The notes below the pieces were generated by a model. It saw nothing but the letters and a program-made list of their open reading frames with translations, searched no databases and was not told the DNA's origin. From NCBI GenBank assembly GCA_963965975.1, contig OZ014411.1:2589001-2653000 (forward strand): 64,000 bases of DNA, read 5' to 3'. Origin of the DNA: Xestospongia bergquistia (taxonomy: Eukaryota > Porifera > Demospongiae > Haplosclerida > Petrosiidae). Below, one piece after another: positions 1 to 11,923 of the stretch. Position 1 is the stretch's first letter; every line of letters begins with the position of its first letter. The position numbers and the translations under genes were made by a program.

Positions 1-12
1 ATGCAATTTCAG

Positions 13-2714
13 TAGCATAGCTCGACAAATTTGTCAGCTGTTTAATGTGAGTAGCTTCTTAATTTGTGTTAAAAAGAATGTTCAATTGTCATCTAGCTAA
101 CTGTTGAAACCAAACTGAATGAATTAGAACGTCTCTCAAGTAAAAACACTAGGTTGGGTTATGTTGAAGTCATTGTGACTGTGACTGTTCTATTAACAGC
201 TGTTGATGATCTGTCAGGCAACCTTACTGTAAGCTATGTACTCAACAAATGTTTCTAGCACATTTCTAATTACATTTTTATATTATTTTTTAGCTGACTG
301 AGTCATTTTTGAATGTAATTGACAATATTCTGGATGTCAATCAAACTATTTTGTTGGACAGTCAGATTACATCAAACTCATCTGGAAAGTTAGCCAAATC
401 ATTTTTTATAAGACAATCAATTTTTATATAGGACACTCGAAGCAATAGAAACAGTTGTGGAGAGAATTAACATTACTGACACCTCCAAACCAGTCACAAT
501 TACTCTAAAATCATTTGCTGTCTCTATAAGACAAGTGGACATTGAACAATATAAACAAAGTGGTCAATTGTTTAGTGCTACGATTACAAATAACTCAATT
601 CTGAGTTTCAGCTCAGCACCTACTGAAGTATCTACTGCATCCATCTATCTACCTAGCAACCTCTTTAATAGAATATCAAATGTGTCTGACACTGCTAACA
701 TTACTCATAGTGTTTTTCTAACTGACTCATTGTTTCTTTCAAGGAGTAGTAATGTGGAAAATTTTAAAGTTGGTAGTCCCATTATCTCTGCTGCTGTTCT
801 TGGAGAAGACATGCTTAGAGGACTTGATCCTCCAGTAAATCTTAGTTTCATTATAAATTCTGTAAGTTAAGCTCTTTAATGTTGATACTTACATGTATTT
901 TTAGGACATCAATGGCTCAGATCCACAATGCTCATTTTGGAATCAGTCATTAGATTGTGAGTTTATATTAAGTGAATATGTTTATTGTGTTTATAACAGC
1001 TGGATATGGATTGTGGTCAGACAAAGGCTGCTATGTAACTAATGAATTTGGTACAAATGTCATGTGTCAATGCAACCATCTTACTAGTTTTGCAATATTA
1101 TTGGTGAGTCTTATAAGTATATATACTACAGTTAGCTGTATGTAATTGCATATAATATCATAAATGCATTTATCATTAGTGGAAGTCTATTATAATTCAA
1201 TTATGTTTACATAATCACTTACTTTGTCTTACAGGATGTATCTCCCACTATCTCACCAACTGAATCAAGTGGACTTACATTATTTTTGGACTCAGCCACA
1301 TATGCAGGCATTATTCTCTCTCTTTTATGCTTAATAATAACAATTGTCTCTTACCTGGCGAATAAGTAAAATGCCAATAATTATATTATAGCTATTTTAG
1401 TTTCTTATACAGGAAATTACGTACCTCTGAACATGGCCGACTTCTTATTGAATTTTGTTTTGCATTAATTGGTCTCTTTATAAGTTTTATCTTTGCTGTT
1501 CACAGTAAAGGTGTCACTGGTTTATGTGCTCTAGTGGCTGTCCTATTGCAATATTTCTTTCTAGTAACATTCATGTTTATGGCAGCTGAGGCAATTGATT
1601 TATATATAAATCTTGTCATTGTTTTAGGGAAAAGGATTGAACATTTCGTTTTAAAGGCTTCCATTTTGTCGTGGGGTTAGTTCAATGAGGTGTGTTTTAA
1701 AAATATTAATTCTATTTTACTTCTCAGTTACACCTATTTTTATAGTCCTGTTTTGTTTTGTTCCCAATTATGAAAATTATTCAAGTAATCACTTGTAAGT
1801 AGAATCTTTATACTTATGTGTGTAATTGTTTGTATTTTGTCTTATTCAGTTGTCGTGCATTTAATGCCCCATATTACATCGGCATGGTTGTTCCCTTTCT
1901 ACTTGTTTATATATTCAACTGGGTCATTTTTGTCATTATCATTGCTTCCTTGATTCATAATAATATCATACAGAAAAAGATCAAGGCCGATACTAAAATG
2001 AACAAGCGTTTCTTTAAGCAGCAATTTCTAATAGCTGTGACATTATCTATACTGTTTGGCTTAGGATGGGGTATTGGACTCTTAGCTACCCAAGACATCC
2101 ATACAAATAAGACTGTGCGAGATCTCTTTGCTGCATTGTTTGTCTTGACAACTGCCTTTTATGGTGTTTTCATTTTTATAGTTCGTTGTGTTCGTTCACA
2201 AGAAGTGAGAAACACATGGAAACATTTCTTTCTGTGTGTCACTGGAAAAGATATAAATGAACTTACTTCTTCTATCACTTCTCATATCCAGCACAAATGG
2301 GATGTTAGTGGCCTTAAAAAGAAAGCAACACTAAGAGAAGTCCAATTCAGTAGTGAAGCTGGAAAATATGTGTCAACTGAAACATCTATACATATGGAAA
2401 AAGTTGTAGAGAGGTATCCAACAGAAATGGTGTCAGAATCAAAAGAAACATCTTTTGTTACATCTTTTCCTGATGATGATTTTCATGAGAAAAAAGAGGA
2501 ATCAATGAATGACATCAGTATGGACGTAGATGAAATGTTACGTGATATACAAGTAAAGAAATTATCTTTCAGTGATGAAGCTGATACTATGTTTCCTGAG
2601 CTTTCTGTAGTAACGGATACAGATACTAAAAATGAACAAGATCAACAAGAAATACAGGAAGAAAAAATTTCCTTTAAGGATCTAAGTCATGATTCTTTTA
2701 TTGAAGACAACTAA
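13..2714 (+). CDS. Adhesion-type G-protein-coupled receptor, 3' part (GAIN/GPS + 7TM + tail); 5' end outside window
   Basis: Exons read as 294..388, 432..861, 905..956, 1000..1103, 1235..1365, 1413..1675, 1728..1794 and 1850..2714. All have GT-AG borders and the frame stays open (669 codons to TAA). Two small upstream exons (97..139, 200..228) join in phase, and another (about 13..46) is plausible. The exon at 432 begins a GAIN-type region. The 905-1103 exons encode a GPS-like segment with CSFW, a W, GC and CQCNHLTSFAILL, the conserved stretch just before the autoproteolysis site. Seven hydrophobic segments follow, and TM6 carries FGLGWGIGLL, typical of adhesion GPCRs. The tail of about 160 residues is rich in Ser, Thr and acidic residues. 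The usual cleavage site is HLT/S; HLTS is intact. The ectodomain domains that would suggest a ligand lie upstream. Family assignment is firm; ligand and subfamily are unknown. Confidence 0.87.
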
Positions 2715-3250
2715 CACTCTTTGTTAAGTTTTGGTGTGAGATTACTTAATGGTTAACCTTTCCTTTAAGTATCGATGTCCCTTTTATAATACTTTCAAAG
2801 ACTGTTCTTACCCATATCCATATTTTTGTCATAAAGTGTGAGATTAGTTAATGCTTAACATTTGCTTTAAATATCAATGTCACATTTATAATTATTATAT
2901 TGAAAGATTGTGGTTAATTGTAGCCATACTAGATGTGAAACTAATTAATGTTTAAAATCAATTAATCAAACAACGTTACTTTTATAATATGTTCACCAAC
3001 TGTCATTAACTGTGGCCATACTTTTGTTATATTCAGTATTTTATTGAATACTTCTCTCAGATTAATAAAGGAACAAAGGAGAACCAATAGATATTTGCCA
3101 CACTTATCATATTCTAGTGACAACATTAAGTTATATCAGCTGTGATTTGTAGGTCATAGCCTAAAATACATTTACATCTACATAATATTATCAGAATCAA
3201 TTCATTCGTATTAACATATTATGAGGTGTGAGTGTTTTTGTCAATTAAAA

Positions 3251-3280
3251 CATAGATAGTAGAGTACTCTACTATCTATG
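3251..3280. repeat. Perfect 30-bp palindrome
   Basis: Two 15-base arms, the left beginning CATAGATAGTAGAGT, are exact reverse complements with no spacer. It could extrude a cruciform or be the footprint of an excised inverted-repeat element. No flanking target duplication was seen. Confidence 0.85.
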
Positions 3281-3612
3281 ATTAAAATATTTATTATGTG
3301 TATGTGTATTTAACAATGGAATAAAAAAACCCAATTATTCTGATAAATCCTTATTAAAAGCAATACAAAAGGTTTAGTTACCACAAAGCATCTTTTTCAA
3401 AAAAAAAATAGAACTTTTGTCTGTAACATGATCGTGTGGTCTTTTATAACTCCACCCGCTTATTAAATAATCATTGCATTTTATTGATTTCTCTATGACT
3501 GACTTTATTACACTTGAGTAAAAGCAACTTCTGCATAGCCTGTTATAAAAAGAAAAGACAAGTGAGTCTATTAAATTAACAGAAGTGGTCCCTTTTTACA
3601 AATCAGGTCACA

Positions 3613-3755
3613 TATATATCTGTAGTGACTATTATATTAATTTAAATCAGTATTATATTGTGATGGGTAGCTCTTTAACTTTAAGCTAGTCTATAGCTTT
3701 TTGAGTGCTATGATTACTATTATGACATGAACAATATTTAAAGCAGCATACTTTC
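3613..3755. repeat. Direct repeat, copy 1 (about 143 bp)
   Basis: This aligns with 4514..4658 over its whole length, with scattered substitutions. Both contain TTAAGCTAGTCTATA and end in a conserved GAACAATATTTAAAGCAGC block. It is non-coding and about 900 bp from its partner. It may be an old local duplication or a dispersed short element. Confidence 0.75.
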
Positions 3756-4437
3756 CAATTATGCAGTAGCCTTAGACGTTTGCATGGGCCAACATTGAAA
3801 AATCACAAAATCAAACCTGATCAATACATTAGTTAGACTCAATAGCCATAACATATTTATATATACTTGTATAATAAGTAACAGAGACGTATTCTCCCTA
3901 TGTGCCACATTCTCTTGTCCTTCTAAAGATAATTGTTTTTAAAGAAACTGCCAAATTTATTTACAAAAAATATCACAGATAGACAACAACCATGGACAAC
4001 ATAGTTGAAAGTTATCTTGTGTGAAAATCATTGTTGCTTATTAGATGTGTAAAACAAATTAAAATAACTGTGACAGTGCACTAAGAAGTTGTTGTAGCCA
4101 ACTATTGGCTGGCTGTGGTTTATATGTGTACTAATAGCAAATAGCACTAAATACCTATAATCTTGTAATGGCTGTCTATATTAATATTTAGCACTTAGCT
4201 AGTTCAAATCTTGTGAATTTTTTCTTGCTGTATTTAATTGAAAGGTGTTGACAACATATGTTGTTTTGATTGTTAAATTGATAATTCTTGTATTTCAACA
4301 AATGATTGTTTAGATAGAACATGTATGTGGTTTATAAGACTGCCTTTTTACAAATTTTATAGTGACCATCCTGATATTCATGAAAATTCTTATGTCTAAC
4401 TAATAAGGCTTGATATACAATTAATTAGTATGAATCT

Positions 4438-4461
4438 GTATACTTGTTATAACAAGTATAC
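4438..4461. repeat. Perfect 24-bp palindrome
   Basis: The 12-base arms (GTATACTTGTTA and its reverse complement) abut directly. It lies just upstream of the second copy of the direct repeat. Confidence 0.8.
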
Positions 4462-4513
4462 AAGAAAACAATGTATAAATACTCAGTATCAGTGTCTTAT
4501 ACTGTAGTATTAT

Positions 4514-4658
4514 ATATATATATCTGTATTGATTATTATATTAGTTTAAATCATCATATAATGTGATGGATTGCTCTTTAATTTTAAGCTAGTCTATATC
4601 TTTCTGAGTGCTGCAAATAATTTTATGAGATGAACAATATTTAAAGCAGCATACTTTC
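4514..4658. repeat. Direct repeat, copy 2 (about 145 bp)
   Basis: Partner of 3613..3755. It ends about 200 bp before the ATG of the beta-helix gene, so it may lie in or near that gene's promoter. Confidence 0.75.
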
Positions 4659-4866
4659 AGTAGCATTAGTAGGTTTGGTCTACTTTTACAATTCAATTCA
4701 CTATAGCTTACTTTGGTATTTGTGCTGGATTTGGTTTAAAATGTTAATTTTAAATTATAGAAATTAAATGACCAAACCAAAAATTTAATGGAAATTATTA
4801 ACATATTTAATAGAATAAATTCAATAGTATTGATTAGGAGTCTGTTTATTTGCATTCATAGGTAAC

Positions 4867-7800
4867 ATGCTGCTCTCAACACTATTCCTTTTCCTGCCAT
4901 CATTTTTAATGGTATGTGGTGATATTTTTTATATCTCTGAAGTGCCATCTCTTTGTCCTCAAAACACAAATTGCAACAGGTTTAGTGACTCTAAAATTGG
5001 TTCAAAAAATAATAGTATCTACTATTTCTTTGAGGGAACATATTACTTAAGCAAAAGCGCAGCTACGTCCAACAAGGCTAATGTAACTCTACAAGGACTA
5101 AGTAATATGGAATATGGTACTAATGATAATGTAGCACAAACTAATGTGACTATAATTTGCACTAACAGTGATGCAAGAATGTTTATATTTGACAGTGAAA
5201 ATATCAAGCTTGCTAACATAACTCTTGTAAATTGTAGCCTCTCAATACAAGGTAGCAGATTAATAAGATTGGAGTATATGTCCATTCAAGATAGCCCTTG
5301 GACTGCTTTGCACCTTCTTCAAGTATGTAATATTACAATTATTGATTCTTCTTTTACAAGAAATGGCAAAAATCACAACGAAACTAGTAGTATTGCGTTG
5401 ATTGTTAATAAACCTTTCTTTTCCAATTGTAATTGTTGTATCATGAATGTCAATGTGACCAACATTAAGTCATTTGGTGTTTATATTTTATTAAATGATA
5501 CAATGGAGTTGTATATTATATCCCTTTTCCTGTTAAATGATGTTGATGCCTATGGTATTGTAGCATACTTTTATACCAATCAGTATGAATTAAAGATTTA
5601 TGACTTCCTCAGTATTGGTGGTCGTACTGCTCTCTTCATAAACCAGTTACAAGTATATACTCATCATAGCATACCATTCATTAACATTACTAATGCTGTT
5701 ATAAAAGACTGCATAGGCAATGGTGTTGTGATTGTTTGGAATGGATCAACAGGTTCTGTACAAATTGCTTCTTCATTGTTTTATAACAACACAGGAAATG
5801 GTGCTAGTGCCTTATATATTTTGAAACAATTCATTCAAGTAAATCATGTTGCCAAGTTCAATGTACAATTACTGAACTTAACTTTTAATGACAATAGTCA
5901 TGATCACACTCAAACATTATTTTCAATGAATGACATAACACCATCCTTTGATGTAACAGTTGCTCTTATATTAATCAAAAACATTAGCATTACTAACTGC
6001 ACGTTTAACAATAATAATGGTAGTGGACTATTTCTTTATGAATCAATGCCTACATTTTATGGCAATATTAAGTTTATTAACAACACTGGTGAGAATGGTG
6101 GAGGAATTTTTATGATTTCAGTTTCAGTGTTATTACTTGACGAAAGTGCTTATCTTGTTTTTATTAACAATCATGCAAAAAACAAAGGAGGAGCAATTTG
6201 CATTACACAAGTGTACTTCAGGTTTCTAATAAAGCAAAACATAGTAACTGGATATTGCTTTTATTATGGATTACATTATAGCTTGATTGCAAAGAAATAT
6301 TTTTATTTTGAAAATAATTCTGCAGATGTGGCTGGACATTTAATATATGGTAGCATGATGTCTTTATGCAGTAGTCCATTAGATCAACTTAGTATTGGTA
6401 CTGTTGAAAACAAGTATACAAATTACTCTATTGTCTCTTCTGATGCTCGTGACGTATGTTTCTGTAATGAAAACATACCAACTTGTAATGAAACTTTCAT
6501 TATTGTAAATGGTTTTCCTGGAGAAACAATTACAATCTCTGTGGTAGCTGTTGGTGATGAAAATGGTACAACCCCTGGGGTTGTAAGCATCAGTGATGAA
6601 CATTCTTTAAGTTCTGATGTTAGTAAAAATCTGTCATCCCATTGTACAAATATCCCATACAAAATAAAAGCAGCAGATTCAACTAAAACAAGTATGAAAA
6701 TAATGGTAACACTAAGTCAATATGAAACTAACTTCATTCCAACACCTAAGAATGTTAGTGTGAAGATTCAACCTTGTCCTAAAGGTTTCTATGTATCCAA
6801 TGATACACATGTATGTGAATGTCTGAATGAAATATCTAAAGTAGCAACATGTAACACAACTGATCAGACAGTTACCAGAAGTCAAACAACATGGTTAGGT
6901 TATGACCTTGGTAAAAATTGTACAGTTGTTAGTAACAAATGTCGCTCTACTTACTGTATAATGTCTTCTGTAACTCTACATCTCAATCAATCTGACACAC
7001 AATGTGAAACTAACCGTAATGGACGTCTTTGCGGAAAATGTTCTAAAAACTTAAGTCTTGTTCTAGGGTCTGATAAATGCAAACTATGTGATAGCAATGC
7101 ATATATAGCTCTTATCATTCCTTTTGGTTTGGCTGGTATAGTACTGGTAACTTTTCTCATTGCATTGAATCTAACTGTGTCAGTGGGTACCATTAATGGA
7201 CTTATATTCTTTGCAAATATTGTCAAACTATATGAACCACTATTTCCCATTAGACACAAAGTCCCAATTGTAAGTCAATTTATAGACTGGATAAACCTTG
7301 ATTTAGGGTTTGAAACTTGTTTCTTTGTTGGTATGGACTCTTGCCTGAAAATAGGTTTACAGTTTGTTTTTACTTTCTATGTGTGGTTTCTTATCATGCT
7401 GATTATCTTAATGAGTAGGTGGTCATCAAAATTAACCAAGGCTGTAGGCAATAATGCAGTTCCTGTCTTAACTACTCTATTGCTGCTCTCTTATACTAAG
7501 CTTTTGCGTACCATTATTCTTATTTTATCTCCTTCTAGGATTACATGCATTGATAAAAGTGATATTTCTGCAAACTACTGGTTTGTTGATGCAACTATCC
7601 CTTACGCAACTAAGTGTCATTTAGCTTTGCTTGTTTTCGCCATATTCTTTTTAATAGTGTTTGTTATTCCTTATACTTTTTTCCTTTTTCTCTTTCCTTT
7701 TTTTGAGGTTCACCGGCCAAAATGGAAAATGACTACTCTTCTCTTTTTAAAACTAAAGCCTGTTATGGATGCTTATGGAGGACCACATAATGATAAATTT

Positions 7801-8337
7801 CGATGCTGGCCTGGTGTGCTAGTTGCTTCGAGAGTAGTGTTAGCTCTTTCTGTGCCACTCTCTTACAAGGACACAAGTATTCCATTTAGTATATTAGTTG
7901 CCATAACAACTATATTAATAATAATTTTAAGTTTTGGTAAAATTTACAAAAGCAAGTATCATCATATTTTGGATATTTGGTATCTCCTTTCTCTTCTTAT
8001 AATTGTGTATATAATAGAAGGAGCATTGAGTGGTGATGAATATATGTCTAGTTTAGATGCTAAGATTTGTGTTGCAATAGTCTTAGGTATTGGCTTACTC
8101 CTATTTCTTATCATACTATTATATCACATTTTATACTATTTTGCTTTTCTAAAGTGGCTGAGAAAAAAGTACAAAGCAAGACAAACAGAAAACACACAAA
8201 TTCAGACTATATCTGAGCTTGTCAGCTTTACTGAAGAAGCTAAATCAATGTCATGGAAAATTAGCAGTACAACTATAAACATTAATGATTACTCGGCTGA
8301 TATACGTGAACCTCTTTTGGAAAACTTACCAGAATAA
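4867..8337 (+). CDS. Intronless beta-helix/Pmp-like repeat protein with C-terminal multipass membrane domain (1156 aa)
   Basis: A single open frame with an N-terminal signal peptide (hydrophobic core at residues 2-17, small residues after). Residues about 30-600 form an Asn-rich, N-glycosylation-rich ectodomain of short beta-strand repeats typical of right-handed beta-helices. Two repeats near residues 404-446 carry the chlamydial Pmp-type signature: FINN followed by GGGI, and FINN followed by GGAI. A cysteine cluster (about 713-741, with GRLCGKC and CKLC) precedes about eight or nine hydrophobic helices from residue about 746 to about 1095. A polar tail of about 60 residues ends the protein. 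I take the first ATG because the signal peptide starts there. AATAAA at 8602 is a plausible polyadenylation signal. I know similar intronless multipass proteins from early-branching animals but no function. It is probably a surface adhesion or recognition protein. Confidence 0.8.
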   Translation: MLLSTLFLFLPSFLMVCGDIFYISEVPSLCPQNTNCNRFSDSKIGSKNNSIYYFFEGTYYLSKSAATSNKANVTLQGLSNMEYGTNDNVAQTNVTIICTNSDARMFIFDSENIKLANITLVNCSLSIQGSRLIRLEYMSIQDSPWTALHLLQVCNITIIDSSFTRNGKNHNETSSIALIVNKPFFSNCNCCIMNVNVTNIKSFGVYILLNDTMELYIISLFLLNDVDAYGIVAYFYTNQYELKIYDFLSIGGRTALFINQLQVYTHHSIPFINITNAVIKDCIGNGVVIVWNGSTGSVQIASSLFYNNTGNGASALYILKQFIQVNHVAKFNVQLLNLTFNDNSHDHTQTLFSMNDITPSFDVTVALILIKNISITNCTFNNNNGSGLFLYESMPTFYGNIKFINNTGENGGGIFMISVSVLLLDESAYLVFINNHAKNKGGAICITQVYFRFLIKQNIVTGYCFYYGLHYSLIAKKYFYFENNSADVAGHLIYGSMMSLCSSPLDQLSIGTVENKYTNYSIVSSDARDVCFCNENIPTCNETFIIVNGFPGETITISVVAVGDENGTTPGVVSISDEHSLSSDVSKNLSSHCTNIPYKIKAADSTKTSMKIMVTLSQYETNFIPTPKNVSVKIQPCPKGFYVSNDTHVCECLNEISKVATCNTTDQTVTRSQTTWLGYDLGKNCTVVSNKCRSTYCIMSSVTLHLNQSDTQCETNRNGRLCGKCSKNLSLVLGSDKCKLCDSNAYIALIIPFGLAGIVLVTFLIALNLTVSVGTINGLIFFANIVKLYEPLFPIRHKVPIVSQFIDWINLDLGFETCFFVGMDSCLKIGLQFVFTFYVWFLIMLIILMSRWSSKLTKAVGNNAVPVLTTLLLLSYTKLLRTIILILSPSRITCIDKSDISANYWFVDATIPYATKCHLALLVFAIFFLIVFVIPYTFFLFLFPFFEVHRPKWKMTTLLFLKLKPVMDAYGGPHNDKFRCWPGVLVASRVVLALSVPLSYKDTSIPFSILVAITTILIIILSFGKIYKSKYHHILDIWYLLSLLIIVYIIEGALSGDEYMSSLDAKICVAIVLGIGLLLFLIILLYHILYYFAFLKWLRKKYKARQTENTQIQTISELVSFTEEAKSMSWKISSTTININDYSADIREPLLENLPE

Positions 8338-11088
8338 TGAAACATCTGACAAAAGTGCATTGAGAATTTTGATTGCAAGAATTGTTAATTTAGTATATTT
8401 TTGTTTGTGCATTAAAACAATAGTTGTAATTATGAGTGAATATGATGTCATTGTTGTTACTTTCCTATTTGCTTAAAAGATTATGAATGTCTTAGACTTG
8501 ATATAACTATTTTAATGATATTGCGTGTATATTAATAGAAACAGTTATGAGTGTTATAGATTACATATTGTTTTTCATTTAGTTTTTTTTGTATTATGAA
8601 AAATAAAGCCTTTTGTTTTAAGAATCAAATGTAAATTTGAAGGCAATGAGTGTTTGCACAACACAAGAAGTGTGTACTCAAATGAGAAATTAATACTACT
8701 TTTACCTAGATTCTAAACGCTAGAACTTTTAACTATTAATTTCACATTCTGTGCTATATGAAGAAAACTTGACATGTTGCACTCATTTTCGCACTATTTG
8801 CGAAGTAATTTGCTTGGCTTCATCCTTAGGGATGAGTTGATTCTCATACATGCATCACATCTTGAATTTAGAGTTTGTAATAAAACTAAAAACTATAACA
8901 TGTTTGATTGGAGTTCAGTTAAAGTTAAGAAGGAGATGTTAGTTAAGAGCTGAACAATGAAGCAGCATGCTAAGGAATATAAATGGTGCCATACTAAGTC
9001 ATTTTAGACTGTAGGAATTGTTATATAAAATGATAGATACTTTGTTCAAGTAATTGCCATTTATACTTACTTTTATTTGTTTGACATCTCATACCAGACA
9101 AGTTAGTATTGGGAAGATTTAGTGTACTATCAAGTCATTATTTTGATAGTAATGATGTAATGTATTATTGTATAGACAGTCAATAGGATTTTACTGGATG
9201 GATATAGATGATTGGATGTAATATGACAATGATCATGTTATTTCAATCAAGTTGAAATACATTGCTAATTTGAGGTTGAAATATTAAGTTCATAAGTTGA
9301 AATACTTTATTAATCAGGGTAAAACCTTTTCTCAATTTAAAAAAAATCTACTAGATAGTACTGAATATCAGTCACACAGCAGGTGGCCATTGTGATTAGA
9401 GATTACATGAGGAAAAGAAATGGAAATCCTTCCCGAGATTATTTAACAAAGAGCATGCAGGTTGAATATCATCATCCAGAGAGAGTGAATCTCTAATGGT
9501 AATGGATTGAGTGAGAAGAGAGACGATAGTAAATCTTGAATAGACTGTTGTAACACCATAAATAATAAGGAAATGAAAATTTCTCTATATAGTTGGAAAA
9601 TCATTACAACAGCAAGAGCAAGCATCCTTTAAATGAGGCTATAGAATTTCTCCATAGTAAACTAAATATCGCAAAGACATGCAGAGTTTGAGAATTGATG
9701 AACATCGTTTTAAATGGTAGATTCAACAACAATGGTAGATAACAGTTATATAGTCTGAATGTCCCACAGGTATATACATATAGAACACTACTGACATTGT
9801 GAATAGTATATACATCTAACCACATTGAGAAAAATCAATTTCTTTCAAAGTTCATATTAGATTTTCACAACAATAGTAGACAAATATGGTATATATAGAT
9901 TATTGCCTCTACCCACTCTATACCTAGACTAGTACAAATAAAATCCTATACTATATTACAGAACAAAAACTATTCTACAATGTTTTAAAAACTAAAAAAT
10001 CAATGTATTATATTACAGAAAAACTATACTACTTTACAACTAATACAAGAACTTTCTATCTTGTCTATATAAGCTATAGCCTACACCTAAGCATTATCTA
10101 TATAGTAATAATTAGTAGCCCATTCCTCTACTACTAGTCTTCATTAGTTATATATAGCCTCCACCTAAATAAACACAACTAGTCCTTGACCTTCTTGTGT
10201 ATGTGAATCTTTATGGTAGTGATGCACATGAACAATGTAAATGCAAAAAGATTAAAAAGATTGTTTTATGAAAAAGGGTTAGATATCTATTCATGTTATC
10301 TCTTTTAATCTTCGTGATTGACCTACACAAAACATCTCATTAACAGTTATTCACTGCAGAGGTCCTTCTTCTCTCTATCAATGTTATGGTAGACTTGTAC
10401 AATGTTGGATTCTTGACAAATCATCATGGTAGACTAAATTAATGTCTGAAAAAGTATTAGAATGTGAAAAGATGGTGTTTGAAGCTACATGTTTTACTGT
10501 CAACATATTATTTGGTATTTACCAGTCACAGTTAATGTTAAGTGCACACTATTGTAGTTAGTGTTTCGACCTGCTGAAAGTTTCAAATAGATTCATCTTG
10601 ATTTTACAGTGGAAAGTCAACTGAGTATTGTACTACAATCATACTAATGTATCAGTTGCTAATGATTCTAAATCTAATGTAATAATAATATACCCACCTC
10701 AAGTCACCCTAGTTCTATTCTACTGTAACATTTCAGTACTATTATTGAGTCATGAATTTATTGCTGTAGTGATAATTTCTTATTATATAGAATTGATAAT
10801 ATAATAGATACGTGGTTAGAGAATTGGTGGACAGTTAAGGGAATTAATGTACACATGAATGGATGTAATATGAAAATAATTGTGTTACAAGTTGAGATCT
10901 TTTATCAACATTTTTGTCTACTTATGTTTCATCTACTCTTGTTTGGTTTACGAGCATGCATACTATTCCCAATTGGTTTAACAATTAAATAAGTTACTAT
11001 CAATTCACAGATCAAAAGTAACTTTTATAACTATCAAATAAATATTAGTTAATATGATTAATCAATTCAAATCCCAACCTAGCAACTC
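8338..11088. other. Intergenic, AT-rich, no supported gene
   Basis: Beyond the 3' UTR of the preceding gene I see no exon chain with convincing splice sites and coding content. Around 9910-10170 there are locally repeated ACTATATTACAGAA-like strings. Short open frames here (for example 9443-9825 on the minus strand) have no recognisable domain. Confidence 0.5.
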
Positions 11089-11158
11089 AATGTACTCTTC
11101 AAGACTGTAGTCATTGTCCCTAAACTATGACAATGACTACAGTCTTGAAGAGTACATT
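11089..11158. repeat. Perfect inverted repeat: 30-bp arms, 10-nt loop
   Basis: Left arm 11089..11118 and right arm 11129..11158 are exact reverse complements, separated by CCTAAACTAT. A transcript of either strand would fold into a 30-bp hairpin of pre-miRNA-like size. A short foldback transposon footprint is the main alternative. No clear target duplication was found. Confidence 0.85.
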
Positions 11159-11345
11159 CATTGAATGTTTTGGATCCTTCTCTCCTTGATCATCCACTTC
11201 TTTTAAGGTAGCATACCAGCTGATAAAGAGTGACTTCTGTTGATGCTTGTTCATTTTTAAAAATAAAAGCTCATACAAATAATTAAATTACAGAATTTAA
11301 TCTCAATGCATGCTACGTGTTGTTGAAAAAGGAACAATTCTACAG

Positions 11346-11565
11346 TCATGGATGTGGTTTACCTGAAGGGGATGCCCCCTCCTAATAGGGTACTAATGAA
11401 GGTAGTAATAAACCTGATGATCCGGAAAATAGTGATAAGTTAGTCAGGGGTAGAGGTGGCATTGTTAACGTAAATGGAGGAAGAGGATATGAGGGGATCC
11501 ATGTAATTTCAAGAAAATCATTGCCTTGGTCAAATGGACATTGTTCTCCTAAGACATATCTAAAG
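11346..11565 (+). pseudogene. Exon-like remnant, unrecognised
   Basis: This is flanked by a CAG acceptor and a GTAAT donor and reads as polar, Gly-rich coding sequence (GLPEGDAPS early, RGRGGIVNVNGGRGYEGI later), but two consecutive stop codons interrupt it. A second open stretch follows a CAG at about 11612. Composition is less AT-rich than the flanks. I do not recognise the protein. It may be a decayed gene or transposon exon. Confidence 0.3.
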
Positions 11566-11923
11566 GTAATTCTCCTTAATTAATGTTTTTATTTATCATC
11601 ATAATCTTTACAGCTTTGTAACAGATTTGAATCATTACTAACTCCACCCCTTTGGTTCACTACATACACATTTACAATGTACTCTGTCATTATCCAATTC
11701 TCCAGTGAGTGTGATACTTGGCAACAAAATACTGTTCCTATCAGGTATACTACTATTTCAACTATGAATCCTTTGTCTCCTTAGCCTACATGTAACAATG
11801 ATGTCATAGTAATTACATGTAAATGTAAATCATTAAATATCAAAAATCACAAGAAATTTGATATGGAAAGATTGTAATCTTAGTCTATTTATGTAATTAA
11901 TATTTATATGGTGTACAATTAAA

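Larger units (their letters stand above)
2715..4866. other. Intergenic, AT-rich, no gene seen
   Basis: This contains the presumed 3' UTR of the GPCR gene, with a possible AATAAA polyadenylation signal at 3064. It also has two perfect palindromes and one direct-repeat pair, listed separately. An ATTTGCAT octamer (POU-type site) lies at 4848..4855, just upstream of the next gene's ATG. No open frame longer than about 60 codons was found. Confidence 0.6.

Noticed and set aside
1818..1849. ATG-led extension upstream of the last GPCR exon
   Set aside because: It lies in the intron. The acceptor at 1848-1849 joins in phase with the preceding TM exon, so the ATG is not a start.
5043..5285. Minus-strand open frames inside the beta-helix gene (5043-5285, 6379-6662, 6987-7259)
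   Set aside because: They lie antisense to a long, domain-bearing open frame and have no domain or signal of their own.
8285..8476. Open frame overlapping the 3' end of the beta-helix gene
   Set aside because: Out of frame with the gene, mostly in its 3' UTR, and hydrophobic only by AT composition.
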